From Pisaster brevispinus (lineage: Eukaryota; Echinodermata; Asteroidea; Forcipulatida; Asteriidae): a stretch of 64,000 bases of DNA. Positions 23,729 to 36,239 of this stretch are shown here, in pieces. The DNA is taken from positions 10,433,591 to 10,497,590 of the forward strand of contig JAMKCF010000002.1 of NCBI GenBank assembly GCA_023634235.1. The letters are read 5' to 3'. The position numbers were made by a program, and so were the translations under genes. Numbering within the stretch: the first letter of the stretch is position 1; every line of letters starts with the position of its first letter. The notes below the pieces were generated by a model. That model made no database searches, was not told the origin of the DNA, and saw only the letters and a list, made by a program, of their open reading frames with translations.

Positions 23729-24100
23729 TAAAGGGTCTGTATGTTTACGTTCGGTAATGACTCTTAAAATTAATGGCAATAAAAACTTACTTGGTTCGAA
23801 GTACAGCAGCTTTCGGTAATATGAAGTATTTTGAGAATTATTTCACTTCGAAGTAATGCGGTTATGGAAAAAGATATCAGTTTTTATCCCAAAAGATTTG
23901 ACTGTGAGAGAGTAGCGCTTCTCAGATGGTGTATTCCAATTACGGATTTGTTTTCCCTGCGTTGATGTATCCGCTCCGGATTTTCGGCGGTACCACCTTT
24001 TTTTAAATGACATTTTCACAGGTTAGTTTTATTGTATACATTTATATAGGATTAAAGCAATCAAACGGTTCCACAATCCGAAGGTATACGCTCCCTTTAA
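23729..24100. mobile_element. Full-length MITE with AAAGGG ends
   Basis: 372 bp bounded by TTAAAGGGTCTGTATG on the left and the reverse complement of GTATACGCTCCCTTTAA on the right. The inner inverted words CTTCGAAGTA / TACTTCGAAG frame the left part. Other copies are at 20752-20947 (half), 43948-44343 (inverted, in intron 5 of the draxin-like gene) and 58140-58245 (fragment). Confidence 0.75.
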
Positions 24101-24489
24101 TATTTTAACATGAGAGCACATACAGACAATACTTGAATAAAAGAAGTGGAAAATCCTCCATTACTATCCTACGGTGAAATAAATTGCGCCTTGATAGCTC
24201 ACAGTGTGACGCAAACCACAGTCTCCATTGATGTTGGGAAGTCGGTTTCTCTGCGATAAAGCGACAGATGTCGTTCTAATTGTGCACACAGAAGGTGTGC
24301 CGTAGTTCAGTTCGGTCACTCAGTTTGCAATTGGAACGTCCACACGACGACGAGCATTACGCCATTTTGAGCTATGGTGGACACAATTACAAGGACACGG
24401 GGTGAATTCTGGCTGTATGCACCCAAACCCAATAGTGCACTCCAAGTGTCCACATTGTCTCACAAAAATGTACACCAAAGCTACACCCT

Positions 24490-24722
24490 AAAAACTACCG
24501 GGTCAGAATTGACCCGGATTCAGCGGTAGAGGGCCTGAGCCATATTCTAGTCAGGCTGACCTGGAAAGTGTTTTAAAATGCAATTTAAGTCGGGATTCTG
24601 CATCATAATGACCCATTTGTGTGTCATTTTGACACAGATTACGGGTCATATTGACCCAGAAGTGGGTCAGATCCCACAGGATCCAGGTTCCGGGTCAAAT
24701 TTTGACCCGGAAGTGTATATTG
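24490..24722. mobile_element. GGGTCA-type MITE, best-preserved copy
   Basis: Left end ACTACCGGGTCAGAATTGAC and right end GGGTCAAATTTTGACCCGG. About eight GGGTCA/TGACCC half-sites lie within 230 bp. Confidence 0.8.
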
Positions 24723-24741
24723 CCTAAAATTATAAAATCAG

Positions 24742-24815
24742 TTCATCATGGCCTCACGTTTCGACCTCAGCAGAGTCTTTCTCTGGGCTAGCAGAGTCTT
24801 CTTCAATGAAATGGT
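24742..24815 (-). repeat. CGAAACGTCAGGCC family fragment
   Basis: Reverse-strand fragment (CCTCACGTTTCGACC then CAGCAGAGTCTT, the latter duplicated). Confidence 0.6.
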
Positions 24816-25489
24816 GCATACTCAGGGGAAATAGCCAAATGCTTTAATAGGCCTAAATAACAACAATAATGGGATTGCAATTCTTGGACTTGGACACGAT
24901 CTTAGAATTACAGAGGTCAGACAGAACCAAAGTTGACAAAAGGTGACTACGATTGGCTATATGAGTAGTATGCTGCCAAACCATAATAGTACAAAAGTCA
25001 CACCATATAAAATATTTGTTTTAAACGATCGAAAACTTAGTTATGTATAACATCATAATTGAGCTGTACATCATCACATAACGATATCAATGAGCATTGA
25101 AGCACAGAGTGGCTTGACCTCACCCTGCTTTCCGTTTTGGGCCTTATCTTGGTTCAGTCCATTGGAGGCCACCCGATTAAGAACACCCTATCAGGTCAAG
25201 GGTCAGATGGAGCATCGGTTGTTTGTTGTGTTGAAAACTCGGGGGTGAGAATTAATTTACTCTTCAAACAAATAAAATGCGTAATTCCCTTAAAACCATG
25301 CAGCAAGGGACATGTTTGGTTGCAACGCCCCTCGTGTGGTTCGTTTTCAGCACCAGTAGTGCTGACACGCTTTATCCATAGGTTAAGAGGAGGGGGGGCG
25401 TTGTTTACAGTTTTTCATGTTTTCATCGATTTAATTGTCTAGGTGTGCTGTTTACCTGTTCAGGTATTACGTAAAGGATGCAATTGTCC
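24816..25489. other. Non-coding stretch
   Basis: No repeat family or coding exon recognised. Confidence 0.35.
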
Positions 25490-25605
25490 TCCTGCCCCTT
25501 CTAACCAAATCACCGACACCCCCCTAGGACGTGTGGCATGGTCCAGCCTAGGATACCCCTTACTCTATGTGATACCATGGCAGTATTATGAGCGGACCAG
25601 TGTAT
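25490..25605 (+). pseudogene. Decayed homolog of the exon at 18234-18419
   Basis: CCCCTTCTAACCAAATCACC and TAGGACGTGTGGCATGG match the reverse complement of 18255-18340 with the same order, and the match can be continued weakly through GATACCATGG. The frame is interrupted relative to the 18.4-kb exon by a deletion of about 9 bases and a 20-base insertion. It could be a duplicated exon fragment or a retrocopy remnant. Confidence 0.45.
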
Positions 25606-26494
25606 ACAATGAATGGGGGCTAAGACAATGTAAGCTTGTGCTGACATTGTCCCTCACTGTAGGATTTTAAGCCCGAGTCCCGTGAATTATGTAGCTAAAG
25701 CAGATACGCAAAGTAGGATCTAGGCATTTGCATGCATGCGATATTTGTGTTTTTAAGACAATACGAAAAATGTGGGAGAGAATAAGGCCCTAACGATCGT
25801 CTGGATCAAAATAAAAACCAGTTACATGTAAAAAGCCCCATTTGATTTCGGTGTCGTAGTTCATGCCATCAGAAACAACGCACCAAAGAGCTTGTGTACA
25901 TACTATTCGAAACTGCATTGAAACGTCAAGGACAATCTAACTATGTACCCGCATGCGCAGTGCATGCGAGAGTGCATCTAATTATCCCTGAACGTCTAAA
26001 ATTCGATGATTAATAGTCGATGGTAATTGAAAGCGAAGCGAATTAAAGTGCATGATTCGGTAGGAGAAACATGGTTTGTTTTTTCTCGTTCTAAAAGTGC
26101 CCGGTCAGAAATGAACCGGAGAAAGGTCCGTGTTACATTCATCAGCATGACCCGTTTGGACTGACCGCATGCTATAATCGAAACGAACACCTCTTTGTTT
26201 TCTATTTATGGTTTTCAAGTGTTCAGAAGTCAGTTTATTCGGAGGGTTATCTTTCCATCATGGTGTTGGCGATAAATTAATATGATCGGCCTTTTTAATA
26301 GTTAAATGAAAACCTTTTTTTCAAGAGGCATCTTCTAGTAATCATTTTTGTTGCAGACATTTTAAATAAGAGCTTCCTAAATTGAGCCCTTGTTGTCACA
26401 ATTGTGTTGCAACTTGGAGGGAGCCAGTCACTAAATTCAAACTGAGCTATTCTGTTCCTTACGTTGCATTTATGTTTCTGACAGTATCTTACAC
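25606..26494. other. Non-coding stretch
   Basis: Nothing recognised. Confidence 0.35.
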
Positions 26495-26645
26495 TTATTT
26501 TGGGTAAAAAATGGGATTGTAACTCGGATTTTGCGTCAGTTTGGCCCATTACTGGGTCATGACACAGATTACGGGTCAGCCTGACCCAGAAATGGGTCAA
26601 GTCCTCTGAGACCTTGAATCCGGGTTAATTCTGTCTTGGAAGTTT
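26495..26645. repeat. GGGTCA-type MITE, partial copy
   Basis: Contains TTACTGGGTCATGACAC, ATTACGGGTCAGCCTGACCC and AAATGGGTCAAGTCC. The right end is decayed. Confidence 0.65.
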
Positions 26646-27539
26646 TTAGATTGTTCTGTCTCATATAGGCCTAACATTATTTTTCAAAATTGAATGTGAA
26701 CTTTGTTGATCCTTATTTAATAAGATTGATGGTAACTAGTTGCCTGTAAGATTGCCTGGTGTGACATGGCCTGTGTATTAAGTCTCGCTCGAACTCGAAC
26801 TCGAGTTCTATTGCGCGATTATGTTTCTTCAAATACATTGAGTTTATCGTAGTTTGTGGCTATATTGTTGTGAGAGTAAAGTTTAGCCATGAAATATATG
26901 AAAGACAAATTTTCGTTCCAAGATTGAATTTTGTTTCAATGTCTATTTTATTAAATCATTTGTAGGTCTATTAAATTAGAATTCAAACCGTATTGATAAC
27001 ATAGTGCTATTAATGTGTATTTTTTTTCAGTAATTTTGTAAGCAGAAAATTCAGTCTTCGCTCGAGGTGTTTTCTCGTTGTCGATACGCGCGAGACTTGC
27101 ACAGTCTAGTTTCATGTTTCCTCGTGTGTATTGCACGCCTGTTTGTTCGAATCGGAAATAACAACATAGACGAAAAATGTTATTAATCATATTACAGCAT
27201 TTCATGATCTGCACCCAACTGAGGACCGTCTGCCCCTGTAATAATAACACACCACTTGCCATCATGTTCTCCTTGAAAAAAAGGAGCCCCGGGGAACTGT
27301 GACAAAATTGTAAATGTGGACGGCAGGTGAGTCTGATTTAAAGTGACTCAGCCAGATGTAACTCACTGCCAGTGCATGTGTTCATCCACATTGATCACAT
27401 CTTGCTAATGTTATTACGGATGAGTTGCCAGGTGACCGACGTGATATGGGAAGATGGGGATACTGGGGAAAATCTGATTATGCGCACTGAGAGCTGGCGA
27501 TGACGAGTGGTGAGATTAAAGGGCCTTTTCGGAGCACTT
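26646..27539. other. Non-coding stretch
   Basis: Nothing recognised apart from a short palindromic CTCGAACTCGAACTCGAG tract at 26786-26806. Confidence 0.35.
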
Positions 27540-27667
27540 CCCCCCCTTTTTTTTTTTGAGTTGCGTCCTTGGAGTTCCAGAATTTTCGAAAACGTAAGCT
27601 ATACCAGTCTAATGAATTCCTTTCTCCACTTTGCTCATAATCAAACGACCTGTGTCATCATGGCACT

Positions 27668-27790
27668 GTTCTTGTTTGTTTGTTTGTTTGTTTGTTTGTT
27701 TGTTTGTTTGTTTGTTTGTTTGTTTGTTTGTTTGTTTGTTTGTTTGTTTGTTTGTTTGTTTGTTTGTTTGTTTGTTTGTTTGTTTGTTGT
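27668..27790. repeat. Pure (TTTG)n tract
   Basis: About 30 uninterrupted TTTG units. A second, degenerate tract lies at 27969-28085. Confidence 0.97.
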
Positions 27791-27968
27791 TTTGTAGTGG
27801 TTCGGCGTAGACAGAAGAAAAATATCAACAATGAATAAGTAAAATGGCAGAATGCTCAAGCCTGCATACGCCGTACCACTACAAATGGCGTTAATTGTAG
27901 ATAGGATAGTGTATTCGCAATTTTTCTACATTTTCCCGCATTTCTACTGTCTGCGCCGACCACTCCTT

Positions 27969-28085
27969 TTTGTTTATTTGTTTGTTTGATTGTTTGTTTG
28001 TTTTTTGTTTGTTTATTTATTAGTTTTTGTTTGGTTGTTTGTTCACTTTTTGTTTGTTCATTGGGGTGTTTGTTTGTTGAGTTGT
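27969..28085. repeat. Degenerate TTTG tract
   Basis: TTTG units mixed with TTTATTTA and GGGTG words, resembling the tract at 17998-18165. Confidence 0.9.
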
Positions 28086-28089
28086 TTAG

Positions 28090-29873
28090 ATTACCAACAA
28101 GAAGTCAGCAAAGCCCCAAAGGGGATATAAACGCCAAGCTGGCAACAGCCAATCTCAACAAACATTGGTTTATTGTCTATGATTATAAATTGCACAAATT
28201 AATATGATTCGGTAACTAGACGACAATACTTATTTTATAGTCATTGTGAAATCAGCGGTTAGCTTGGCCGGAAGTTGAAACCACAACATGGCGATTGCAA
28301 GTCATGCTCCGTATATAACCACTAACTGATCACGGTGACTTGTGTGTCGCCATGACACCGCGCTGCTATAGTGATATGCTTACAATTTTTGAATCAAGAA
28401 AAGGTACAGTCAACAGTAAAATAAACCAAAAGGATGCTTGGGCATGACATGGTTTTGGGTAAAAAGGTGTATCTATGAGAGATTAATAACATCATTGACC
28501 AAAACAAACCGGACGTTTCCCACGAGTAATGAATCATGCATCTTTAAGGACCGAGGGTGTCCGTGTTCTTGACACGATTTGATCCCTGCTCACGTAATAC
28601 CAAGGTGTTGCATATCTTTCATGTGATGATGCTTGGCTATAGCTAAAGAACATGTCTGAGATCTTATGCAAGACGTCAACGAGGCCCCCAAGGCCGAAGA
28701 AATAATGTATGAGACAGGGTGGTTTGCGTTGATGTCATCATCTCGGAGATTTCACACCATCAGCAGCTGGTGACGCTCCGCATGAAGCTTTTTTCCCCTG
28801 ATAATTTGGCAGCTTGATATCCAAGGCTAACCGCTGCTTAGGAGACCAACGATATGCCTAAAGGCTAACTTGATTTACTCTGGCAAATCGGAAAGTGGTA
28901 TCCATTGCCGCCAAGGAGAGAGGCGCCAAAACATAGCCCCATGATTCCCGCACTATAGGTAGAGAGGCGTGTATCAAGCAGAAGTCTGTTGCCCCCACAT
29001 TCAATCTATTTGATGAGCTTTGTTACATTGTTCCGTCCTTCATGACTGTATTGGTGAAGAATGCATGACAGCAGACGAAATAAAATCGAACTGCCAATCG
29101 TCAGTGCGGAAAGTGATCGCTGCAGACCTTTTGCAAATTATAACCCGGTGATGTTTTGTCATGCCCATTTTTAGGCAAAGTGTCATCTAAACAGTATAGA
29201 GAGTTGTCATAACTGCATTCCACTACAATCTCATCACAGTTAATTAATAACAGCCATCAAAATGACCCATATCTCTGTAGCAGACATCATGGCGTCCATT
29301 AACAGTACATTGATCATGTATATCCAACGATCTGTGACGTTATTGTAGCGGCCATTTGCAGGTTCCATGCATATCATTACGACCGTCCCGCCGTGCTCAT
29401 TTGCCTTTCCCTTTTTGGACACGAGAGAAATGGGAACTCTTTGAGGGAGGCAGAGGGGTTGGTTTGCCCGAAATTTTGCACAAAATAAGAATACAAGATA
29501 AACATTTCTAATACACACGCACATGTAAATAATTTTGTTTGTTTGCTTTCACTGTGCATGTTTTTGTCTTCTTGCTGTGCCAAAATGTCCCCACTGTTTT
29601 GCCCGAATTTGGATCGCACGCCCTCTAAGCTTTTTGAGGCACAACAAGGGGGTTACCAGGGTGAATAATTTAATACATGATTGGTATCGACAGACGACAT
29701 AAGAGGGAAGTTATAATGTATTCATCTTAACATTTACTGTCAGTCCGGTATATGTAAAGCAGTACATCAGTTTTCATATACAATACATTAACAAAGAGCC
29801 TCCAATATCCCAACCGGATGGCCGCCATCTTGGCACTCACAGCATGCCGCAACTGCCGCCCTGCATTCTAAAA
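28090..29873. other. Longest stretch free of recognised repeats
   Basis: Balanced composition, no recognised MITE, no microsatellite and no supportable exon. It could hold conserved regulatory DNA for the genes on either side, but nothing in the sequence proves this. Confidence 0.4.
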
Positions 29874-30085
29874 ACTTCCGGGTCAGAATCAACCGGCCTG
29901 GCTCCATTTCTGGGTCAGTTTGACCTATGAATCCGTGTCAAATGACCTAGAAATGGGTCAAACTGACATAGAATCCAAGCATCCTATATTTAAAAACCAG
30001 TTTCAGGGTAAATCCTGACACCGAAATGGGTCAGGCCCCCGTGGTACCCGGATTCCTGGTCAACTCTGACCCAGGACTCTTTAAA
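29874..30085. mobile_element. GGGTCA-type MITE
   Basis: Left end AAAACTTCCGGGTCAGAATC, inner GGGTCAGTTTGACC and GGGTCAAACTGAC, and a right end GGTCAACTCTGACCC that is followed by a TTTAAAGTG-type flank. Confidence 0.75.
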
Positions 30086-30163
30086 GTGTACAATATTGCG
30101 TAATTAGAAATACGATTAGGCTTGTAATGTCCGCGATAACGGGAGAATAGAGAACCGAAAGGT

Positions 30164-30257
30164 TTTGTAAAAAAAAAACTCAGATGGGAATGAACGTTTA
30201 TTCTTGCAGATTAAATCAATCAAATCGTTCATTCCCATCTGAGTTTTTTTTTACAAA
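30164..30257. repeat. Near-perfect 32-bp hairpin
   Basis: The left arm 30164-30196 (ending CTCAGATGGGAATGAACG) is complementary to 30226-30257 except for one extra A in the A-run. The loop is 29 bases. As RNA it would fold into a stable stem with an A-rich base, which is larger than a terminator and without recognised gene context. Confidence 0.9.
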
Positions 30258-32289
30258 TTTATTATGTATAAAAGTGTGACCAACAGAAACATTCATTTAT
30301 TATGCATCGGGATGGATGTCCACTGAGACGCCGTTGCCATATTTCCCCCTACAGTAATAAAACCTGCACGTCGGTAATTCGGAACTGAAAAGCTCTCCGG
30401 GCAGCAAATGGGAGATCATAATTAATATTACACACCCTCGCAGCTTTGGGGCTCTCTGCGGCCTCTCTGAATCAAACACTTGATATACCCCGGTTGTAAA
30501 ACAATCCCGGTAAAATTAAAATGCATTGCTCAACTTTTAGTTGATGTTATCGCCATTAGCCGCTACAATGCAGCCTCTACTATAATATAGCACCATAGTG
30601 TGTCGTTGCATATTGCTTTTAGTTGTTCAAAGGCTGTTCACCTCTGATTCAATACAGAATTATTTATTAGATAATTTTCCCCCATGTAATTTTTCCCGTA
30701 GACGTGACTGGAGAATAGATCCGCACTAGATATGAGGACGATGTCGTAGAAGAACGTACATTATGCTCAGTACCTGTTTTATGAAGAGTTTTTGTGGGAA
30801 TATGATTTGTCCTTCGGATGGAACGTAAAAGCCGTAGGTCCCGTGCTGTATTATGCCCTAATGCAGGTCAAATAGCCCATGCAGTTATTGCTAAAAGAAG
30901 GGTTTTGCCCCGGTGTTTCTGGCAGTGACCGCTGAAGACGCCACAGCACCTTGTAAATCCTTCAAGTCCAACAACCTGGTCTGTAATTTTTTTTCTTAGT
31001 TCAAGCGCCTTGAGTAACATAGCGGAAGGTTTTACCTTGGACAAAATGTTTGACAACTCAAGATTGTACAAGGGACCCTCTGGACAGTACAGAAATTGTC
31101 GTCCTTTCACACGAGGTCATTTTGTAACATTTTACAACCATGCTACAATTTAGCAAGGGACCCTTGCTAAAATTGCTTTCGTGTGAATGGGGCGATTTAC
31201 CAGTAAAGACTCATTCATTCATTCATTTAGTATTCTTCGTCATGATATCATATTTTTTAAAATATGAATTTCCATATCCCGTGTGTTAAAAAAATGACAC
31301 CACTTACGAAGCACATGATATAAGAAATAAGAAAACTGCTATTTCCATGAGACCCCCCTATCGCGAAAAAGAAGTACTGGGTTGTTTTGTAAACAACAAA
31401 AATGTGAACGAGGCTGGTGCATTGCATCAGATTGCATAGCAGTAAGCAGACGGTAATTTATCCATTGTTCAAATTGCAGGAAGGAAGGTCGGGATGCGAT
31501 GTTCATAATAGGCATTGAACATTGTCTGCACTTAAACCGCAATGAAATAGTCAAAGTACTAAATAAATTATTCTAAAAGGACGTAGTATAAATAAATTAT
31601 TCATTCTGTCGCACGTTGTACTTTTTTTCAACTCGACAGTATCGATAACTTCAGGAATTGTTTTCGCTTTGATCTTCTTTTGCTGGGTATATGATGTAAA
31701 ATTGTTGCAGCAATTGTCAATTATTTTCTTTACAACACAGTAATCGATTGTATCCTAGAAGTTTTCCCTGTCAAAACAATAATTCAGTTTCTTTTAAAGA
31801 CGCAAACAATTCACATGTTTCTCTAATTCATTCAAACTATCGAGTGTCTTTCAAGCTAGTGCATTGCATTCAATTTCTTTTTCGTGCATACATGATTTCG
31901 TTCATCTCATCGGTTTCACTTCTGTCATTCTATTTCATTATAGACATTCAAGACTTCAGGTTTCACTTGGTTGAATTTCTACTACAGTGTTTACAGTCGA
32001 TGAAATTGAATGGTTTACCAGCCTCTTGCAGTCTTTTGCGAAATGAAATGATCTTTGCAACCTAATTAATTTTATAAACTGATCTTTTACTACGGTAAAT
32101 GCTTGAAATTAAATTGCTTCTTTTGGCTTTCGAATATCTGATCCGGAACATTCGTTTTCAGAAATTGAATGAGCCGGGTGTTAAATTTAATGAATTGTTG
32201 TTGAAATTGGCCGGGAAACCTTTCTTCTGTGAAATGGAATACTGGCATCCTAGGGAGCTCGGTCATGCAATCACCAGTAAGTTGAGATA
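30258..32289. other. Non-coding stretch
   Basis: A short inverted repeat (AATTTTAGCAAGGG / CCCTTGCTAAA type) sits at 31147-31177. No gene recognised. Confidence 0.35.
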
Positions 32290-32405
32290 GAGTTAAACTG
32301 CTTACCAACCAAACGGACCTATTATGCAAAACATTATAAGTGGCCAGACGTTTCGACCCTACAGAGTCTTTCCTCAAAGGAAGTTGAACAAACTTCTCAT
32401 TGTTG
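32290..32405 (-). repeat. CGAAACGTCAGGCC family copy
   Basis: Reverse orientation: CTGCTTACCAACCAAACGGACC, then TGGCCAGACGTTTCGACCC, then AGAGTCTTTCC. Confidence 0.7.
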
Positions 32406-32549
32406 TCGTGAAAGTAGGGGGCCTATAGGCTTTTTATACGCATTATCATTTTGCTGACTTTCATTTACTTTTAGACTTACATTTTTTACCATCATTAGCT
32501 TGATTCCTATCCCGTATATCAATGGTTAAACACCTGGACTCAATTTCAA

Positions 32550-32705
32550 AGAGCTGCTTAAATTAAGTGGCATATAGTGCTTAACAAATTTCTGCTAAGC
32601 ATATAATGAGCAGGACACCAGTCACAAATTGTACATGCTGCAGGGTAGTTTGACTGATAACCGTATTCTGATAAGTATGTGCTGAGCTACTTGTGCTTAT
32701 TTTGG
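32550..32705. repeat. Interspersed repeat with TGAGCAGGACACCAGT
   Basis: Contains AAAGAGCTGCTTAA, CTAAGCATATAATGAGCAGG and ACCAGTCACA, matched in order by 43690-43800 at the end of exon 5 and in intron 5 of the draxin-like gene. Confidence 0.6.
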
Positions 32706-34030
32706 GGGCCTCGGGTGTTCCGACACCCCCGATGTATTTTCCTAACCCTAACTCTGTAACTCTATAGCGGGTATCTCACCATGGGGAGAAATTAAATTTC
32801 AACCTTCCCGATATCACGATGGGTTATCGGAACAACAGGGTTGCCGAACTTAGGGGTCGGAATATAGAGCACTCATCTGCTCGTCTATCTTCCCGTAGTT
32901 TGCAACCTTCAATTAAAAGTAGGTCTACCAATAATTTTTGCCCTCGATATTGTGAAATTCATGTCACTCGTCTAGACTCCACTATGCGTTCTCTTGCAGT
33001 ATAAAAACACTGGTGACATTTTGAGGGACGGCCAAGGGTTGGAACTCGTGACTCGCTCAGTTCAAGCTTCTAAACAAATCTCGCTGTCAAGTGTGGCCCA
33101 AGTTGGCAAATTACTGATTAAAACCCCATCGTTAAATGCTATCATCACAGCGCTGCCCGAATTAGGCATTATGTCATGTTTGTTTACGTCTGTTTTGGGT
33201 AATTATTTTCTTCGATCAGCATGTGCATTGAGCCCTGCCTGGTCACCAGTTCTTACATACAGGACCTTACGTACTGCGGACACATGACTGATCAAGCGTT
33301 TTACAAAAGTTCCCTGTTTCCATCAATAATATGTAAGCAAGGCCTAACCGTTTTTTGTTCTATAGGCCTACTTCTTCTTCTTCTTTTTTCCCCGCCTCTT
33401 GTTTTCTTATTTTTGTGGGTAATAAACTGAACTGAAATACCGCATCGTGCTTCCTAGTAATGCAGGTCCTCCGTATCACCCATTTTTTTAAATATTCGTT
33501 CTTGCTTTAGCTCAAATGTAAGCTGTCTGTCTGTTATTCTCTCACTAAATTGGAATTGATATGTGATACTCTGGAAAATAAATTGAAATCGAAGTAAGCT
33601 GAAATTAAACCGAAAAGAAAATAAGACGACAGGGCGCCCCCTATTTATTACTTACCTAAGAAAATACTGACCGATACCTTGACTTCTGATAGTGTAAAAA
33701 ATACTTACTTGACGGACAGTTGGTTTCTGGTAACCCGTCTAGACTGATGAATCATTCTTTTTTCGTGGAACTTGGGCAACCCTCTGTAGTGGAAAAAAAA
33801 GCCGAAGCCGCATAACTGACAAATTCTCTTGAATTTTCACGAATTTCTCGATATTATCGAGGTCAAGTGTTGTATAGGATTCAGGTAAGTCATTGTGTCC
33901 AGAGTAGTTACTTTTTCAACCATTAAATTGTCATTTTACGAGGCAACTTTGAGTTGATTTTTTTTGTTTTCTTAGAACAGCTGATCTGCATCTGATGACG
34001 CTTTTTATTTTTGTTGTCGCTGTTGTGGTG
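32706..34030. other. Non-coding stretch
   Basis: No supportable exon. The ORFs at 32819-33287 have no recognised homology. Confidence 0.35.
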
Positions 34031-34036
34031 CACATT

Positions 34037-34100
34037 TGTTGGGCGCAATCTTTGAAAATTGCCTTTTATAAAATTCGCGCAAGCCAATTTTTAAACTAAA
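34037..34100 (+). repeat. Arm of the TTGGGCGCAATCTTTGAA repeat
   Basis: TTGGGCGCAATCTTTGAA followed by ATTCGCGCAAGCCAATTTT matches 58858-58920 in the same direction. The converse orientation is at 37391-37600 and 59381-59557. Confidence 0.7.
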
Positions 34101-34339
34101 GTTTGCTCACAAAAATAAAAAAGGGCGGCTGAGGCACGAAGTTGACACAGAGGCGGCTTTTATTGGCGGGGTTGTTTTCATCACCAGTCTAGAAAAAAAA
34201 TAATAATAATTAAATAAACAAACAAAATGGGATGCATTTGTCTTGAAACAAAATTTCAAATTAGTTTTTTCCTTTAACAGGAAATCTATCATCAAGTTAT
34301 CTGACACGAGAATCTGCCAGCGCGGCTGTCCTATATTTG

Positions 34340-34870
34340 AACTTTACAGATAGGTACTCCTGAGTCCTAGAACTATGTGTATGCGGTTCGTTCGGCTATC
34401 GTCTCAATGATCGAGCGAGGATGCGAACGATGCAATGGTTTCTTTATGTATCCGCTCCGCCCACAGCCCGGCCGGCTGGCCGGTGACGTCGTGAATTGAT
34501 TGGCATGATTGGGATCAATCCAAAATGGCTGCGGTCAGTAAACATCAAGCGAAGTAAATCGGAGGAAATAGACAAATTATTTCTTTAAATATCTTTTTAA
34601 AACTTTTTTTTATTTAAAAGCATCCAAAACACCCAGGTCAAGTTAAAGAGGTGAGTGAACACATTGAGCTGGTTTAAACCGCCGACCCGCCCGTAGGGAA
34701 TGCACCTTGAATTTTGTTATCGTTGAACTTAAGAAAATATGGGTCCGGACGTGTGGCCAAGGATTCAGGTTTCCTTGGCCACACAAGTGGGGCTATGTGC
34801 GTGGAGACGATAGCGGAATTCGGAACGAGCTGCATAGTTCTAGGAGTTACAGATAGGTACCTATTTCTCA
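34340..34870. other. Inverted-repeat segment with promoter-like centre
   Basis: CTAGAACTATG and GCTATCGTCTCA near 34365-34410 recur inverted at 34805-34850. The centre (34440-34560) is GC-rich with GATTGG/CCAAT-type words, a TGACGTC word and CCAAAATGGCTGCGG, which resembles a YY1-type start site; an AAAGAG|GTGAGT donor-like word lies at 34650. A 13-bp perfect hairpin (GTGTGGCCAAGGA at 34751-34763 with its complement 34772-34784) is inside. It may be an element or the start of an untranslated exon. Confidence 0.35.
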
Positions 34871-36144
34871 ACATTCTTCCCAAGATTTTGAACGAAACTA
34901 TCTCTTCAGAGAGAAGTTAAAATCCAGCAGAATACTACTTTGAACTTACCCTTTGAACTTACGTATATTCCCTTCATATTAATAGTAGGCAGGCCATTTG
35001 CCGCACAGCGCGTCTACAGACAGAGCGGACAATGCGCACGTAAATTCCCATTCATAAAAACGATCGCATGGTGGAAACTCTCAGGAGAGGGCTGTCAATA
35101 AAAGCGCTTTCGGGATTGGTTCTGTTAACGTAAACGTCATAATTTGCATATGTATGAGTGCATAAATGTATAATAAACAGTTTCCAGCTACTAAAATATG
35201 AAATCGCGCGGTTGACGAGCCTCAAACTTGATCTCAAAAACTTTGAGTCAGATTTTATGCCAAATCAAATGAATAAAGTCCTAAATTCATATTACTAAAA
35301 TCGAAGTTTGATTCATACAGAATTGATATAAAGAAAAATCTTGAAGTTTAAGTGCTGGGAACCGAGCCCGAAAGCAGACTTTTTACACTTAGGTTTTGGT
35401 TGCATGAGTTTTGAGAAATCCAAGATGGCAGCTCCCGGGTCAGACAACGGCGGATCTGCCAAACAAAGTTGATTGTTTTGAGCTGTGTGGGTGGAATTGA
35501 GACGAAGTGAACAACCTGGTTTCAAACAACATCATCCCAGGTTTGAATGCTTATTATTTTCCTAGTTTTTATGAATTTTTGAGGGCAATATTTTATGCTC
35601 CTTCATTATCCCCACAGTTTCTTCCATCCGTCTATAATTTTACTTTTATTTTCAGATAAATATATGCTCACTGCTGAAAATAAAATGCACACAGGCCTAG
35701 CATAAAATATTTATAGGTTTATTCACCCAGACTCAACTTCTCAATATGCAATTGTAATTTTTCAGTTATTCATAGAACAGTCAACTTGAGTAGATTTTGC
35801 TGTTGGAATAATTAGTGTCTTTTTTTTCCCCCTCCCCAAGTGAATACAGACTTGATATGTTAGGAAGTGAGATTCAGATTTTTTTTTTTTGGGGGGGAGG
35901 GCAATTTATTTCCCCTAAAAAGTAGCCGATAAATTTGTCAGCCCCCAGCCCCAAAATATTTTTGATTGAGGGGGGGGGGGGGGGACCTGGGGCTAGGACT
36001 AGGAGGACTCTATATTGTGTTGATTTTACTGCCCCATTCCAAGCTGAATGGCGTGAATATTTCATCATTTATTTTATCATTTATTTTATAATCATAATTT
36101 ATTACAAATTCATTCTCAATATTTGATGAACATTCTCTTTGCAG

Positions 36145-36239
36145 ATCACTGGTACCAGACACCATCTGCAAGTGTTGCTCTCATGGAATGTGTTAGACAA
36201 GAGATAGACAACCAGTCCCTAAGTTACCGGCCCGCATTT
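36145..36239 (+). CDS. Candidate internal exon of an unrecognised gene
   Basis: TCTTTGCAG acceptor before 36145, an open frame of 95 bases (starting HWYQTPSASVALMECVRQ after two bases) and a TTTCA|GTGAGTG donor. The phases are 1 in and 2 out. No family recognised. It lies in a segment bounded by two arms of the same repeat, so it may belong to a transposon. Confidence 0.3.

Noticed and set aside
34510..34555. Short ORF starting at the ATGGCTGCGG word
   Set aside because: Stops after ten codons; treated as promoter-like or untranslated sequence only.
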